Shown one piece after another: positions 1 through 6,806 of a DNA stretch of 7,032 nt. Source of the stretch: an uncultured Senegalimassilia sp. GTDB lineage: Bacteria > Actinomycetota > Coriobacteriia > Coriobacteriales > Eggerthellaceae. Location: contig CAKUJT010000118.1 of the NCBI GenBank assembly GCA_934661765.1, positions 1 to 7,032 on the forward strand, in the 5' to 3' direction. The notes beneath the pieces are model-generated. The model did no database searches. It was not told the DNA's origin and worked only from the letters and a program-made list of their open reading frames with translations. Every line of letters begins with the position of its first letter. Position 1 is the first letter of the stretch. The position numbers and the translations under genes were made by a program.

Positions 1-85
1 GGACACAAAATATCATTAATAAATATGAGAAAGAATTAATGCTATTAGATAAACTTATTAAAGCCCGATTTATCGAATTGTTTGG
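1..85 (+). repeat. Direct repeat DR1, left copy (hsdS central linker)
   Basis: Bases 1-85 match 2250-2334 at 84 of 85 positions; the single difference is T78 versus C2327, a silent TTG/CTG leucine change. Identity ends at base 86. The left boundary is unknown because the repeat runs to the window edge. It encodes the helical linker between TRD1 and TRD2, a usual crossover region for TRD exchange in type I systems. Both copies have the same orientation, so recombination between them would delete rather than invert the DNA between. Confidence 0.95.
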
Positions 86-689
86 GAATCCAGCAACACC
101 CGGAGAGAAATTTAAAACATCCAAGCTAGGTGAAGTAGCTGATGTTAAATCTAGCCATAGAGTATTTACAACAGAATTTGTTGATGAAGGCGTTCCGTTT
201 TATAGAGGCACAGAGATAGGCGCTTTGGCATCAGGGCAACAGCCGGAAGATTCTTATAGAATCAGCATGGAACATTATCTCAAGATTGCAAGCGATGATT
301 CAAAACCTATGCGAGGAGATTTACTTTTACCGTCAATTTGCAATAAAGGGCAAGTTTGGATGGTTGATACGGATGAACCATTTTACTATAAAGACGGCCG
401 TGTTCTGTGTATTTCTCCAGATCGATCAGTATTTGATTCAAGATATCTTCAATTTTATATGAAGATACGAACAGAAGCAGAGTATCCAAAGCTGGGGTCA
501 GGGTCAACATTTGCTGAATTTAAAATTTTTCAGTTAAAAGAGTTGGAGGTGGACATACCGCCGATAAATGCCCAGAAAGCATTTAATTTGTTTGCTGATC
601 AGGTTGACAAATCAAAAGCTGCAGTGCAGAAGGCGTTAGATGAAACGCAATTATTATTCGATTCGTTAATGCAGGAATATTTTGGATAA
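1..689 (+). CDS. hsdS: Type I restriction-modification specificity subunit HsdS, first copy (5' end outside window)
   Basis: HsdS carries two target recognition domains (TRDs), each reading half of a bipartite DNA site, joined by conserved helices that bind HsdM. Only the C-terminal 228 residues are visible. The frame is open from base 3 through the left edge, so the ATG at 39 is internal: the same MLLDKLIKARFIELFG stretch lies mid-protein in the second hsdS (1739-2875). Visible parts are the end of the central coiled-coil linker (TQNIINKYEKEL..., bases 3-85), a TRD2 (about 115-590) with GVPFYRGTEI and PFYYKDG, and a complete distal helix from ADQVDKSK to the usual ending LMQEYFG. Its TRD2 shares a framework with that of the second copy (VADV/LADI, PFYR, PFYYKDG) but differs widely between these motifs, so the two probably read different half-sites. 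It is probably the copy following hsdM, but that gene is not in view. Confidence 0.93.
   Translation, partial: TQNIINKYEKELMLLDKLIKARFIELFGNPATPGEKFKTSKLGEVADVKSSHRVFTTEFVDEGVPFYRGTEIGALASGQQPEDSYRISMEHYLKIASDDSKPMRGDLLLPSICNKGQVWMVDTDEPFYYKDGRVLCISPDRSVFDSRYLQFYMKIRTEAEYPKLGSGSTFAEFKIFQLKELEVDIPPINAQKAFNLFADQVDKSKAAVQKALDETQLLFDSLMQEYFG
600..618 (+). repeat. Direct repeat DR2, left copy (hsdS distal DKSK region)
   Basis: This 19-base stretch encodes QVDKSK, the start of the distal conserved helix. It matches 2846-2864 at 18 of 19 positions (T605 versus C2851). Downstream of it the first hsdS continues into the full distal helix, while the second copy diverges at once and stops. It could be a recombination junction; it may also simply reflect a conserved protein motif. 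Confidence 0.8.
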
Positions 690-728
690 AAAACACGAGT
701 GTTGGTTGAAGGATGTTGGTATCTATAT

Positions 729-736
729 AAGGAGGT
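729..736 (+). promoter_or_regulatory. Strong Shine-Dalgarno site of the recombinase
   Basis: AAGGAGGT lies 6 bases before the ATG at 743, close to a consensus Firmicute ribosome binding site, and fixes the start. The 53-base gap after hsdS1 shows no convincing terminator or promoter, so the recombinase is probably translated from the hsdS transcript. Confidence 0.85.
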
Positions 737-742
737 ACTAAC

Positions 743-1711
743 ATGGAAGAGAAAATTGTAACAGTTTTGAATGAGATGTCCGAGTATTTATCTATCGCTC
801 AAATGAAGAAACTGCAGGAGGTAATTATTAAAACTTTTGCGGAAAATAAAGCGACCAAGACAGATATAGCAAATGATGAATTTTTGAAAATGTTTCTTGC
901 TGCAAAGCGTATCGAAGGGTGCTCAGATCGGACGATTAGTTATTATCAGACAACGGTAAAACATCTACTTTCCAAAACTGAAAACAGTGTTCGTAAAATA
1001 ACGACAGAGGAAATGCGTGAGTATTTATCGAACTATCAAAAACGTAATGACTGTTCCAATGTGACGATAGACAATGTACGTCGCAATATTTCCAGCTTCT
1101 TTTCCTGGCTGGAAGAGGAAGATTATATCCTGAAAAGTCCAATGCGGAGGATTCACAAAATCAAAACGAAGACGGTCGTTAAGAGTACGATTTCAGATGA
1201 AGGAATAGAACTTCTGCGGGATAATTGCAAAGAGAAGAGAGATCTGGCGATTATTGATTTGTTGTATTCCACGGGGATAAGAGTAGGAGAACTAGTGAAC
1301 CTGAACATAGAGGATATTGATCTGGAAGGACGCGAATGTGTTGTTTATGGGAAGGGTGATAAAGAACGCCGGGTTTACTTTGATGCGAAAGCGAAAGTTC
1401 ATTTAAAAGAATATATTGAAACTCGTAGTGACAACAATGAAGCTTTGTTTGTTACTTTAGATGCTCCCCATGATCGCTTGAAAATCAGTGGTGTAGAAAT
1501 AAGACTTCGCAAGCTGGGGAGAGAGCTAAATCTGGAACGAATCCATCCTCATAAATTCCGTCGGTCTATGGCCACGAGAGCGATCGATAAAGGAATGCCA
1601 ATCGAACAAGTACAGAAAATCCTGGGACATTCACAGATCGATACCACGATGCAGTATGCTATGGTAAATCAGAATAACGTTAAGTCTGCACATCAGAAAT
1701 TCATGTCCTGA
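743..1711 (+). CDS. Tyrosine site-specific recombinase of the hsdS shuffling locus
   Basis: Tyrosine recombinases cut and rejoin DNA through a 3'-phosphotyrosine intermediate; members sitting inside hsdS loci (for example CreX/PsrA at the pneumococcal SpnIII locus) invert hsdS segments. This 322-residue protein has an N-terminal extension (about 1-44), a SAM-like core-binding domain (about 45-125, ending in SSFFSWLEEED) and a catalytic domain from about 150. All active-site residues are visible: R180 (STGIRVGEL), K204 (GKGDK), H270 and R273 (HPHKFRR), H296 (LGHSQ) and the nucleophile Y305 (TTMQYA). No deletion or frameshift is evident, so it should be active. It sits between two hsdS genes on the same strand, which points to TRD switching rather than phage integration; no other phage or integrative-element genes are present. 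XerC/XerD housekeeping roles are unlikely in this context. Confidence 0.95.
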   Translation: MEEKIVTVLNEMSEYLSIAQMKKLQEVIIKTFAENKATKTDIANDEFLKMFLAAKRIEGCSDRTISYYQTTVKHLLSKTENSVRKITTEEMREYLSNYQKRNDCSNVTIDNVRRNISSFFSWLEEEDYILKSPMRRIHKIKTKTVVKSTISDEGIELLRDNCKEKRDLAIIDLLYSTGIRVGELVNLNIEDIDLEGRECVVYGKGDKERRVYFDAKAKVHLKEYIETRSDNNEALFVTLDAPHDRLKISGVEIRLRKLGRELNLERIHPHKFRRSMATRAIDKGMPIEQVQKILGHSQIDTTMQYAMVNQNNVKSAHQKFMS

Positions 1712-1738
1712 CAATTCGGATTTGTGAGGATGATGTAG

Positions 1739-2875
1739 ATGGAAAAAACATGGGTAAATGTACCAGACGTTCTTTTTTTTCAGGAAGGACCAGGTGTTAG
1801 AAATACACAGTATACAAGCGATGGCGTAAAGCTTTTGAATGTAGCTAATTTAATTGATGGGAACATAGATTTATCGAAATCGGATCGCTATATTTCGGAA
1901 GAAGAAGCCTATGGAAAGTATAAGCATTTTTTATGTGATGAAGGTGATTTTATTGTTGCAAGTTCCGGGATTAAAGTGGAATATATTGATAAAAAAATGG
2001 GATTTGTAGAGAACACAATGCTCCCACTCTGTATGAATACCAGTACAATTCGATTTAAATCATTAGATCAAGAGAAATTAAGAATACGGTATTTTATGTA
2101 CTATTTGAAATCAAATCATTTTAAAAGGCAACTTTTTAAACAAATTACAGGATCAGCACAGCTTAATTATGGACCTAGCCATCTAAAGAAAATGATGGTA
2201 CCTTTAACGGATATCGAAAAACAGGATCGCATTATTGCAGAATTGGATAGGACACAAAATATCATTAATAAATATGAGAAAGAATTAATGCTATTAGATA
2301 AACTTATTAAAGCCCGATTTATCGAACTGTTTGGAGACATTCTCAATGACAAAACGCTACCACTGGTTCGGTTGAGCGAATTGGCGGATATTGGTTCAAG
2401 TAAACGGATATATGCAAATGAATATGTGGAATCAGGAATTCCTTTTTATAGGAGTAAAGAAATACGAGAACTTGGAACAGGATTAAAACCCTCTGTAGAA
2501 TTATTCATTAAACGAGAAAGATATAACGAAATTAGAGAAAAATACGGAGTTCCTAAAGTGGGGGATATCCTTATTGCGGCAATTGGAGCTACAATCGGAT
2601 ATTCATGGATTGTAGATACGGCTAGTCCATTCTATTACAAAGATGGGAATCTGATTATTCTGTCGGTTAAAGATAATGTTAATCCGATTTTTTTGAATCA
2701 TGCAATGGGGATTCTTATTGAAGATTTTAAGAAGAAAGGTGTGGCTGGAAGTGCACAGCTTGCATTGACAATAGAGAAGCTTGAGAAAATGATGGTAGTA
2801 AATCCAGAACTTGAACTTCAAAACCAATTCGCCGCCTTCGTTGCTCAGGTCGACAAATCAAAAGTTGTCGCATAG
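1739..2875 (+). CDS. hsdS: Type I restriction-modification specificity subunit HsdS, second copy (C-terminally truncated)
   Basis: This 378-residue HsdS has TRD1 (about 5-156), the central conserved helix (about 157-200, IEKQDRIIAELD through KARFIELFGD), TRD2 (about 208-356) and the beginning of the distal conserved region (QFAAFVAQVDKSK, 363-375). The usual internal pseudo-symmetry is visible: GSAQLNYGPSHLKKMMVPL (138-156) is echoed by GSAQLALTIEKLEKMMVV (337-354). The start ATG has a GAGGA site (1726-1730) 8 bases upstream. After DKSK the protein ends with VVA and a stop, about 28 residues short of the first copy, and no frame just downstream encodes the missing LMQEYFG-type helix. The loss could weaken HsdM contacts, or this may be a donor cassette whose TRDs are used after recombination. 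A T8 run (1773-1780) lies in codons 12-14. Confidence 0.92.
   Translation: MEKTWVNVPDVLFFQEGPGVRNTQYTSDGVKLLNVANLIDGNIDLSKSDRYISEEEAYGKYKHFLCDEGDFIVASSGIKVEYIDKKMGFVENTMLPLCMNTSTIRFKSLDQEKLRIRYFMYYLKSNHFKRQLFKQITGSAQLNYGPSHLKKMMVPLTDIEKQDRIIAELDRTQNIINKYEKELMLLDKLIKARFIELFGDILNDKTLPLVRLSELADIGSSKRIYANEYVESGIPFYRSKEIRELGTGLKPSVELFIKRERYNEIREKYGVPKVGDILIAAIGATIGYSWIVDTASPFYYKDGNLIILSVKDNVNPIFLNHAMGILIEDFKKKGVAGSAQLALTIEKLEKMMVVNPELELQNQFAAFVAQVDKSKVVA
2250..2334 (+). repeat. Direct repeat DR1, right copy (hsdS central linker)
   Basis: Right-hand partner of bases 1-85 with one mismatch at 2327, offset exactly 2249 bases. The sequence just 3' (GGAGACATTCTC) is unrelated to the left copy (GGGAATCCAGCA), so identity stops sharply at the linker/TRD2 border, as expected if TRDs are exchanged at this point. 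Confidence 0.95.
2846..2864 (+). repeat. Direct repeat DR2, right copy (hsdS distal region, truncation point)
   Basis: Matches 600-618 at 18 of 19 bases, including the 13-base identical core GACAAATCAAAAG (2852-2864). Eight bases after it the reading frame ends at TAG (2873-2875). No reverse-complement copy of this sequence was found in the window. Confidence 0.8.
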
Positions 2876-2900
2876 AAGTATATGAAAATTCAAGCTTTAG

Positions 2901-2909
2901 TGTTATGAT
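2901..2909 (+). promoter_or_regulatory. Candidate extended -10 promoter for hsdR
   Basis: The 74-base gap between hsdS2 and hsdR contains TGTTATGAT, an extended -10 element (TG-N-TATGAT) about 40 bases before the hsdR start. The region 17 bases upstream (around 2881-2886, TATGAA) is a poor -35 match. If real, it would give hsdR and its downstream genes transcription independent of rearrangements in the hsdS region. Such motifs arise by chance in AT-rich DNA. Confidence 0.35.
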
Positions 2910-2936
2910 ATAAATACAAGCAATAGATTGAGATTA

Positions 2937-2944
2937 GAGGTGAT
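2937..2944 (+). promoter_or_regulatory. Shine-Dalgarno site of hsdR
   Basis: GAGGTGAT is complementary to the 16S rRNA 3' end (the GAGGTGAT part of the full anti-SD complement) and lies 5 bases before ATG 2950. It supports that start over internal methionines. Confidence 0.8.
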
Positions 2945-2949
2945 ATCGT

Positions 2950-5900
2950 ATGGTTACCAACTTTGATTATCTGAAAAAAGAGCCTAAATTTTCAGCATTT
3001 GCGGATGTTGCGATTTCTGCTGAGAAGATTATTTTGATGGATCCGTCGGCGAGTATTATAAACAGTCGACGGGCGATGGAGTTTGCAATCAAATGGATGT
3101 ACTCAGTAGATGATGCGCTGGAAATGCCATATCGGGATAATTTGCAGAGCCTCATGAACGCAGAAGACTACAGAGAATTAGTAGGCCCTGACATATGGAA
3201 AAGGATGGATTACATTCGCAAAAGCGGTAACAACGTGGCTCATACGAATAAAAAACTGGGGCGTGATGAAGCTATGCTTTGTCTGGAAAACCTCTTTATT
3301 TATCTGGATTATATTGCGTATTGTTATTCGGATCAGTATGAAGAACATTCCTTTGACAAAGGAATTATTACTGCGAGAATAAAAAAAGCAAAAGCCTCAA
3401 AAGAAGCAGCAAGGAAAGATAATGCAGAGATTGTAAAAGCACAAGAAAAGTCTGCACAGTTAGAGCTGGATTTTCAGAAACTGATGGCAGAAAATGCAGC
3501 GTTAAAAGAACAATTGTCAGCACGAAGACAGGAGCATCAGCAGACTTACGTTCCAAAACCGCTGGATTTATCGGAATACAAGACTCGGAAACTTTACATT
3601 GATGCATTGCTCAGGGATGCAGGCTGGAAAGAAGGAGAAAACTGGCTCAATGAAGTGGAGCTCCCTGGCATGCCGAACAAGTCCGAAGTAGGCTTTGCAG
3701 ATTATGTCCTTTATGATGACAGCCAGAAACCACTGGCAGTGATAGAAGCAAAACGTACCTGCGTTGACGTCTCAAAAGGAAGGCAACAGGCAAAACTTTA
3801 TGCAGATTTATTAGAAAAAAAACATGGTCGAAGACCTGTGATTTTCCTGACCAATGGATTCGAAACTCGCATTATTGACGGGAAGTATCCAGAGAGAAAA
3901 TGCGCTGCGATTTATTCTAAACGCGATCTGGATAAGTGGTTCAATCTGCTGAGAATGCGGACAAGCCTGAAACATGTTACGGTGGATAAAAATATTGCAG
4001 GTCGTTATTATCAGGAGTCAGCAATCAAAGCGGTTTGTGACAGCTTCGATGAGAAAAATCGTCGGAAAGCTCTGCTGGTTATGGCGACGGGATCCGGGAA
4101 GACAAGAACAGTCATTGCATTAACCGAGGTGTTGTTAAAAGCTGGATGGGTCAAGAACATCCTGTTCCTGGCGGATCGTAACTCACTGGTTACGCAGGCA
4201 AAGCGAAGCTTCGTCAATATGCTACCAAATCTGTCGTGCACAAATTTGGTGGAAGAGAAAGATAATTATACGGCGCATTGCGTATTTTCCACGTATCAGA
4301 CCATGATTCACTGTATTGATACGGTAAATGATGAGGAGGGGAAACTCTTTACGTGTGGCCATTTTGATCTGGTGATATGCGATGAAGCGCACCGTTCGAT
4401 TTACAATAAGTACAAGGATATTTTCACGTATTTTGACGCTCCGCTTGTTGGTCTTACAGCGACGCCAAAGGATGAAATCGATAAGAACACTTATGAGATT
4501 TTTGAACTGGAAAATGGTGTGCCAACATATGGCTATGACTTGGCGCAGGCGGTAAAAGATGGCTATCTGGTCGACTATATTTCTGTGGAATCCAAGTTGA
4601 AGTTTATTGAGCAGGGGATTGTGTATGATGAGTTGTCGGAGGAGGAAAAAGAGGAGTATGAGAAGACTTTCGAAGATGAGCATGGGGAACTCCCGGAAGC
4701 GATCGGTTCGTCAGCGTTGAATACTTGGATTTTCAACGAAGATACGATAAAACAGGTGCTCCATATTTTGATGACGGATGGCTTGAAAATCGACTACGGA
4801 CAGAAGCTGGGAAAGACGATTATTTTTGCTAAGAATCATGATCATGCAGAGAAGATTCTTGAAGTTTTTCACAAGGAATATCCGCATCTCCCGGATTATG
4901 CAAAGGTTATTGATAACTATATCAACTATGCCCAGAGTGCGATCGATGAGTTCTCTGATGCAAAGAAAATGCCGCAGATTGCTATTTCTGTGGACATGCT
5001 GGATACGGGGATCGATGTTCCGGAAATTTTGAACTTGGTGTTCTTTAAAAAGGTGATGAGTAAAGCAAAGTTCTGGCAGATGATTGGCCGGGGAACGAGA
5101 CTTTGCGAAGGTCTGATAGATGGAGAGAATAAGCAGAAGTTTTATATCTTTGATTTTTGTGGAAACTTTGAATTTTTCCGTATGAATAAAGGAAAGGCAA
5201 CTGCTAATATGCTGGCGCTTCAAGGGGCGATTTTTAATCTGAAGTTTGATATTTCTTATAAGCTTCAGGATATCGAATATCAGACCAAAGATCTGGCCGC
5301 ATATCGGCAGAATCTGGTGAAACAGATGTTGGACAAAGTAAAGGAACTGCCGCGAGATAATTTTATCGTAAAACAGCACTTAAAATATGTTGAAAAGTAT
5401 TCCGTAGAAGAAAGCTATCAGGCGTTGACTTACGAAGATACTTTGATGGTGCGGGAAGAGGTTTCTCCGATTCTGTTACCAGATGGTGATGAAGTCAGTG
5501 CAGTGCGTTTCGACGCTTTGATGTATGGAATTGAACTGGCATATCTGGTGGGGAAGAAGTACACCAGAGCGCGGAAAGATTTACATAAAAAAGTTGCGGG
5601 GGTTGCCGGTGTAGCCAATATCCCGGAAATTCAAGCACAGTTGGAATTTATCGATAAGGTGTTGCACACGGATTATGTGGAAACGGCGGGGATCAATGAG
5701 TTTGAAGAAATTCGGGAACGACTCCGCGATTTGATGAAGTATATCCCATCCATTATTCAAAAATATGATACAAACTTTACAGATGAATTGCTGTCAACTG
5801 ACTGGAAAGAAGCTGAGCTGGAAAACGATGAGCTGCAAAACTATAAAGCAAAGGCTGAATTCTATATCCGTCAGCATCAGGATAATATCGCAATCGCCAA

Positions 5901-6294
5901 ACTCAAAACCAATAAGCCTTTGACAGAGCTGGATGTTAAGACCTTGGAAGAAATCCTGTGGCATGAGGTTGGAACGAAGCAGGACTATGAAAATGAAGTC
6001 GGCGGGAAGCCTCTTGGCGAATTTGTTCGTGAAATCGTAGGTCTTGATATGAACGCTGCAAAGGAAGCTTTCTCGGAATATTTAACTGATACGAGCCTGG
6101 ACAGCCGCCAGATTTACTTCGTCAACCAGATCGTGGAATACATCGTCTATAATGGAATGCTGAAAGATCTTTCCGTGCTTCAAGAATCTCCATTTACCGA
6201 TCAAGGCAGTGTAGTTGAGATTTTCACTGACTTAAATGTGTGGACTGGAATCCGGAAAGTTATTGATAATATTAACGCTAATGCGGTGGCGTAG
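2950..6294 (+). CDS. hsdR: Type I restriction enzyme motor/nuclease subunit HsdR
   Basis: HsdR joins HsdM2HsdS, pumps DNA using ATP and cuts unmodified DNA far from the recognition site. The 1114-residue length is normal for the family. In order: a DUF4145-like helical domain (about 15-125, with IRKSGNNVAH at 89-98); a charged coiled coil (about 140-195); a PD-(D/E)XK nuclease with D251 (GFADYVLY) and E266-A-K268 (LAVIEAKR); an SF2 helicase with Walker A MATGSGKT (378-385), DEAH (478-481), TATP (503-506), motif V DTGIDVPE (685-692) and motif VI QMIGRGTRL (710-718); and a C-terminal HsdR domain (about 840-1110) likely to dock on HsdM. All key residues are present, so it should be active. The domain order recalls EcoAI/EcoEI-type (type IB) subunits, but that assignment is an inference. 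It follows the truncated hsdS2 and precedes two accessory genes by 11 bases. Confidence 0.97.
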   Translation: MVTNFDYLKKEPKFSAFADVAISAEKIILMDPSASIINSRRAMEFAIKWMYSVDDALEMPYRDNLQSLMNAEDYRELVGPDIWKRMDYIRKSGNNVAHTNKKLGRDEAMLCLENLFIYLDYIAYCYSDQYEEHSFDKGIITARIKKAKASKEAARKDNAEIVKAQEKSAQLELDFQKLMAENAALKEQLSARRQEHQQTYVPKPLDLSEYKTRKLYIDALLRDAGWKEGENWLNEVELPGMPNKSEVGFADYVLYDDSQKPLAVIEAKRTCVDVSKGRQQAKLYADLLEKKHGRRPVIFLTNGFETRIIDGKYPERKCAAIYSKRDLDKWFNLLRMRTSLKHVTVDKNIAGRYYQESAIKAVCDSFDEKNRRKALLVMATGSGKTRTVIALTEVLLKAGWVKNILFLADRNSLVTQAKRSFVNMLPNLSCTNLVEEKDNYTAHCVFSTYQTMIHCIDTVNDEEGKLFTCGHFDLVICDEAHRSIYNKYKDIFTYFDAPLVGLTATPKDEIDKNTYEIFELENGVPTYGYDLAQAVKDGYLVDYISVESKLKFIEQGIVYDELSEEEKEEYEKTFEDEHGELPEAIGSSALNTWIFNEDTIKQVLHILMTDGLKIDYGQKLGKTIIFAKNHDHAEKILEVFHKEYPHLPDYAKVIDNYINYAQSAIDEFSDAKKMPQIAISVDMLDTGIDVPEILNLVFFKKVMSKAKFWQMIGRGTRLCEGLIDGENKQKFYIFDFCGNFEFFRMNKGKATANMLALQGAIFNLKFDISYKLQDIEYQTKDLAAYRQNLVKQMLDKVKELPRDNFIVKQHLKYVEKYSVEESYQALTYEDTLMVREEVSPILLPDGDEVSAVRFDALMYGIELAYLVGKKYTRARKDLHKKVAGVAGVANIPEIQAQLEFIDKVLHTDYVETAGINEFEEIRERLRDLMKYIPSIIQKYDTNFTDELLSTDWKEAELENDELQNYKAKAEFYIRQHQDNIAIAKLKTNKPLTELDVKTLEEILWHEVGTKQDYENEVGGKPLGEFVREIVGLDMNAAKEAFSEYLTDTSLDSRQIYFVNQIVEYIVYNGMLKDLSVLQESPFTDQGSVVEIFTDLNVWTGIRKVIDNINANAVA

Positions 6295-6305
6295 GGGAAG
6301 AAGAA

Positions 6306-6806
6306 ATGGAAAAAGTTGTGGAAAAATTAGATTCATATAATATATTGAATAACTTACTTCCAGGTGTTGTAATGGTTTTTTTATTGAGAAAAGAACTGGG
6401 GATAAACCTAGTAGACGATAATATGGTTGAAATTTTATTTATTTCTTACTTTGTAGGTATGATAATAAGTAGAATTGGGTCGTTGGTGGTCGAGCCTATA
6501 TGTCGTATCGTTAAATTAGTAGATCATGTAACATATGAAGATTTTATAAGAGCAAGCAAGGGGGATGATAAAATCGAGTTATTATCGGAAACAAACAACT
6601 CCTATCGTTCGTTTTTAACCGTAGGTATTATCGTTTTAATGGGGAAACTATGCGTATTTTTAGCTACCAAAGTCAGTATTCCATCAAGTGTGGTGGATAT
6701 TATAATGATCCTAGTAATTATAATTGTATTTGCATGTGCATATAGGAAACAAACAGATTATATTGTGAAAAGAGTATCAAATGTTAACAAACGGGAGGAA
6801 AAATAA
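6306..6806 (+). CDS. Uncharacterised multi-pass membrane protein behind hsdR
   Basis: A 166-residue protein of no function I recognise. Hydrophobic stretches suggest three or four membrane passes: about 12-27 (short, contains NNLLPGVVMVFLL), 40-62 (ILFISYFVGMIISRIGSLVV), 102-121 and 126-146. Between the second and third is a polar segment of about 40 residues (65-101, with YEDFIRASKGDDKIELLSE), and the tail is basic (KRVSNVNKREEK). The start lies 11 bases after the hsdR stop with GGGGAAG (6295-6300 region) as ribosome binding site, so it is probably on the hsdR transcript. Its stop codon overlaps the ATG of the next gene (TAATG), implying translational coupling to the MBL-fold protein. The DNA is visibly more AT-rich than hsdR, hinting at a separate origin. 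A membrane anchor or effector for its partner is possible but unproven. Confidence 0.8.
   Translation: MEKVVEKLDSYNILNNLLPGVVMVFLLRKELGINLVDDNMVEILFISYFVGMIISRIGSLVVEPICRIVKLVDHVTYEDFIRASKGDDKIELLSETNNSYRSFLTVGIIVLMGKLCVFLATKVSIPSSVVDIIMILVIIIVFACAYRKQTDYIVKRVSNVNKREEK
6793..6798 (+). promoter_or_regulatory. Shine-Dalgarno site inside the end of the membrane-protein gene
   Basis: GGGAGG lies 7 bases before ATG 6806 and overlaps the last codons of the upstream gene. It decides the start of the MBL-fold gene and supports coupled translation of the pair. Confidence 0.75.

Noticed and set aside
692..703. Short inverted repeat AACAC-GA-GTGTT after hsdS1
   Set aside because: Only 5 bp of stem with a 2-base loop and no following T run, so it is not a credible terminator. 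It could be a recombinase half-site pair, but no second copy was found in the window.
743..1711. Recombinase as the integrase of a prophage or integrative element
   Set aside because: It is embedded between two hsdS genes with no attachment-site repeats in tRNA, excisionase, or phage genes; hsdS shuffling is the simpler explanation.
1715..1726. Weak inverted match (9/12) to the DR2 core just before hsdS2
   Set aside because: The reverse complement CACAAATCCGAA resembles GACAAATCAAAA only partially; in AT-rich DNA such a match is expected by chance.
3815..3822. A8 run inside hsdR as a phase-variation tract
   Set aside because: It encodes a normal Glu-Lys-Lys stretch in a Lys-rich, AT-rich gene; no sign of selection for slippage.
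4711..5379. Long open frame of 222 codons on the minus strand opposite hsdR
   Set aside because: It lies wholly antisense to conserved helicase motifs of hsdR, its peptide has no recognisable domain, and its composition is that expected from the reverse of a coding strand. The same holds for the 153-codon antisense frame at 4222-4683.
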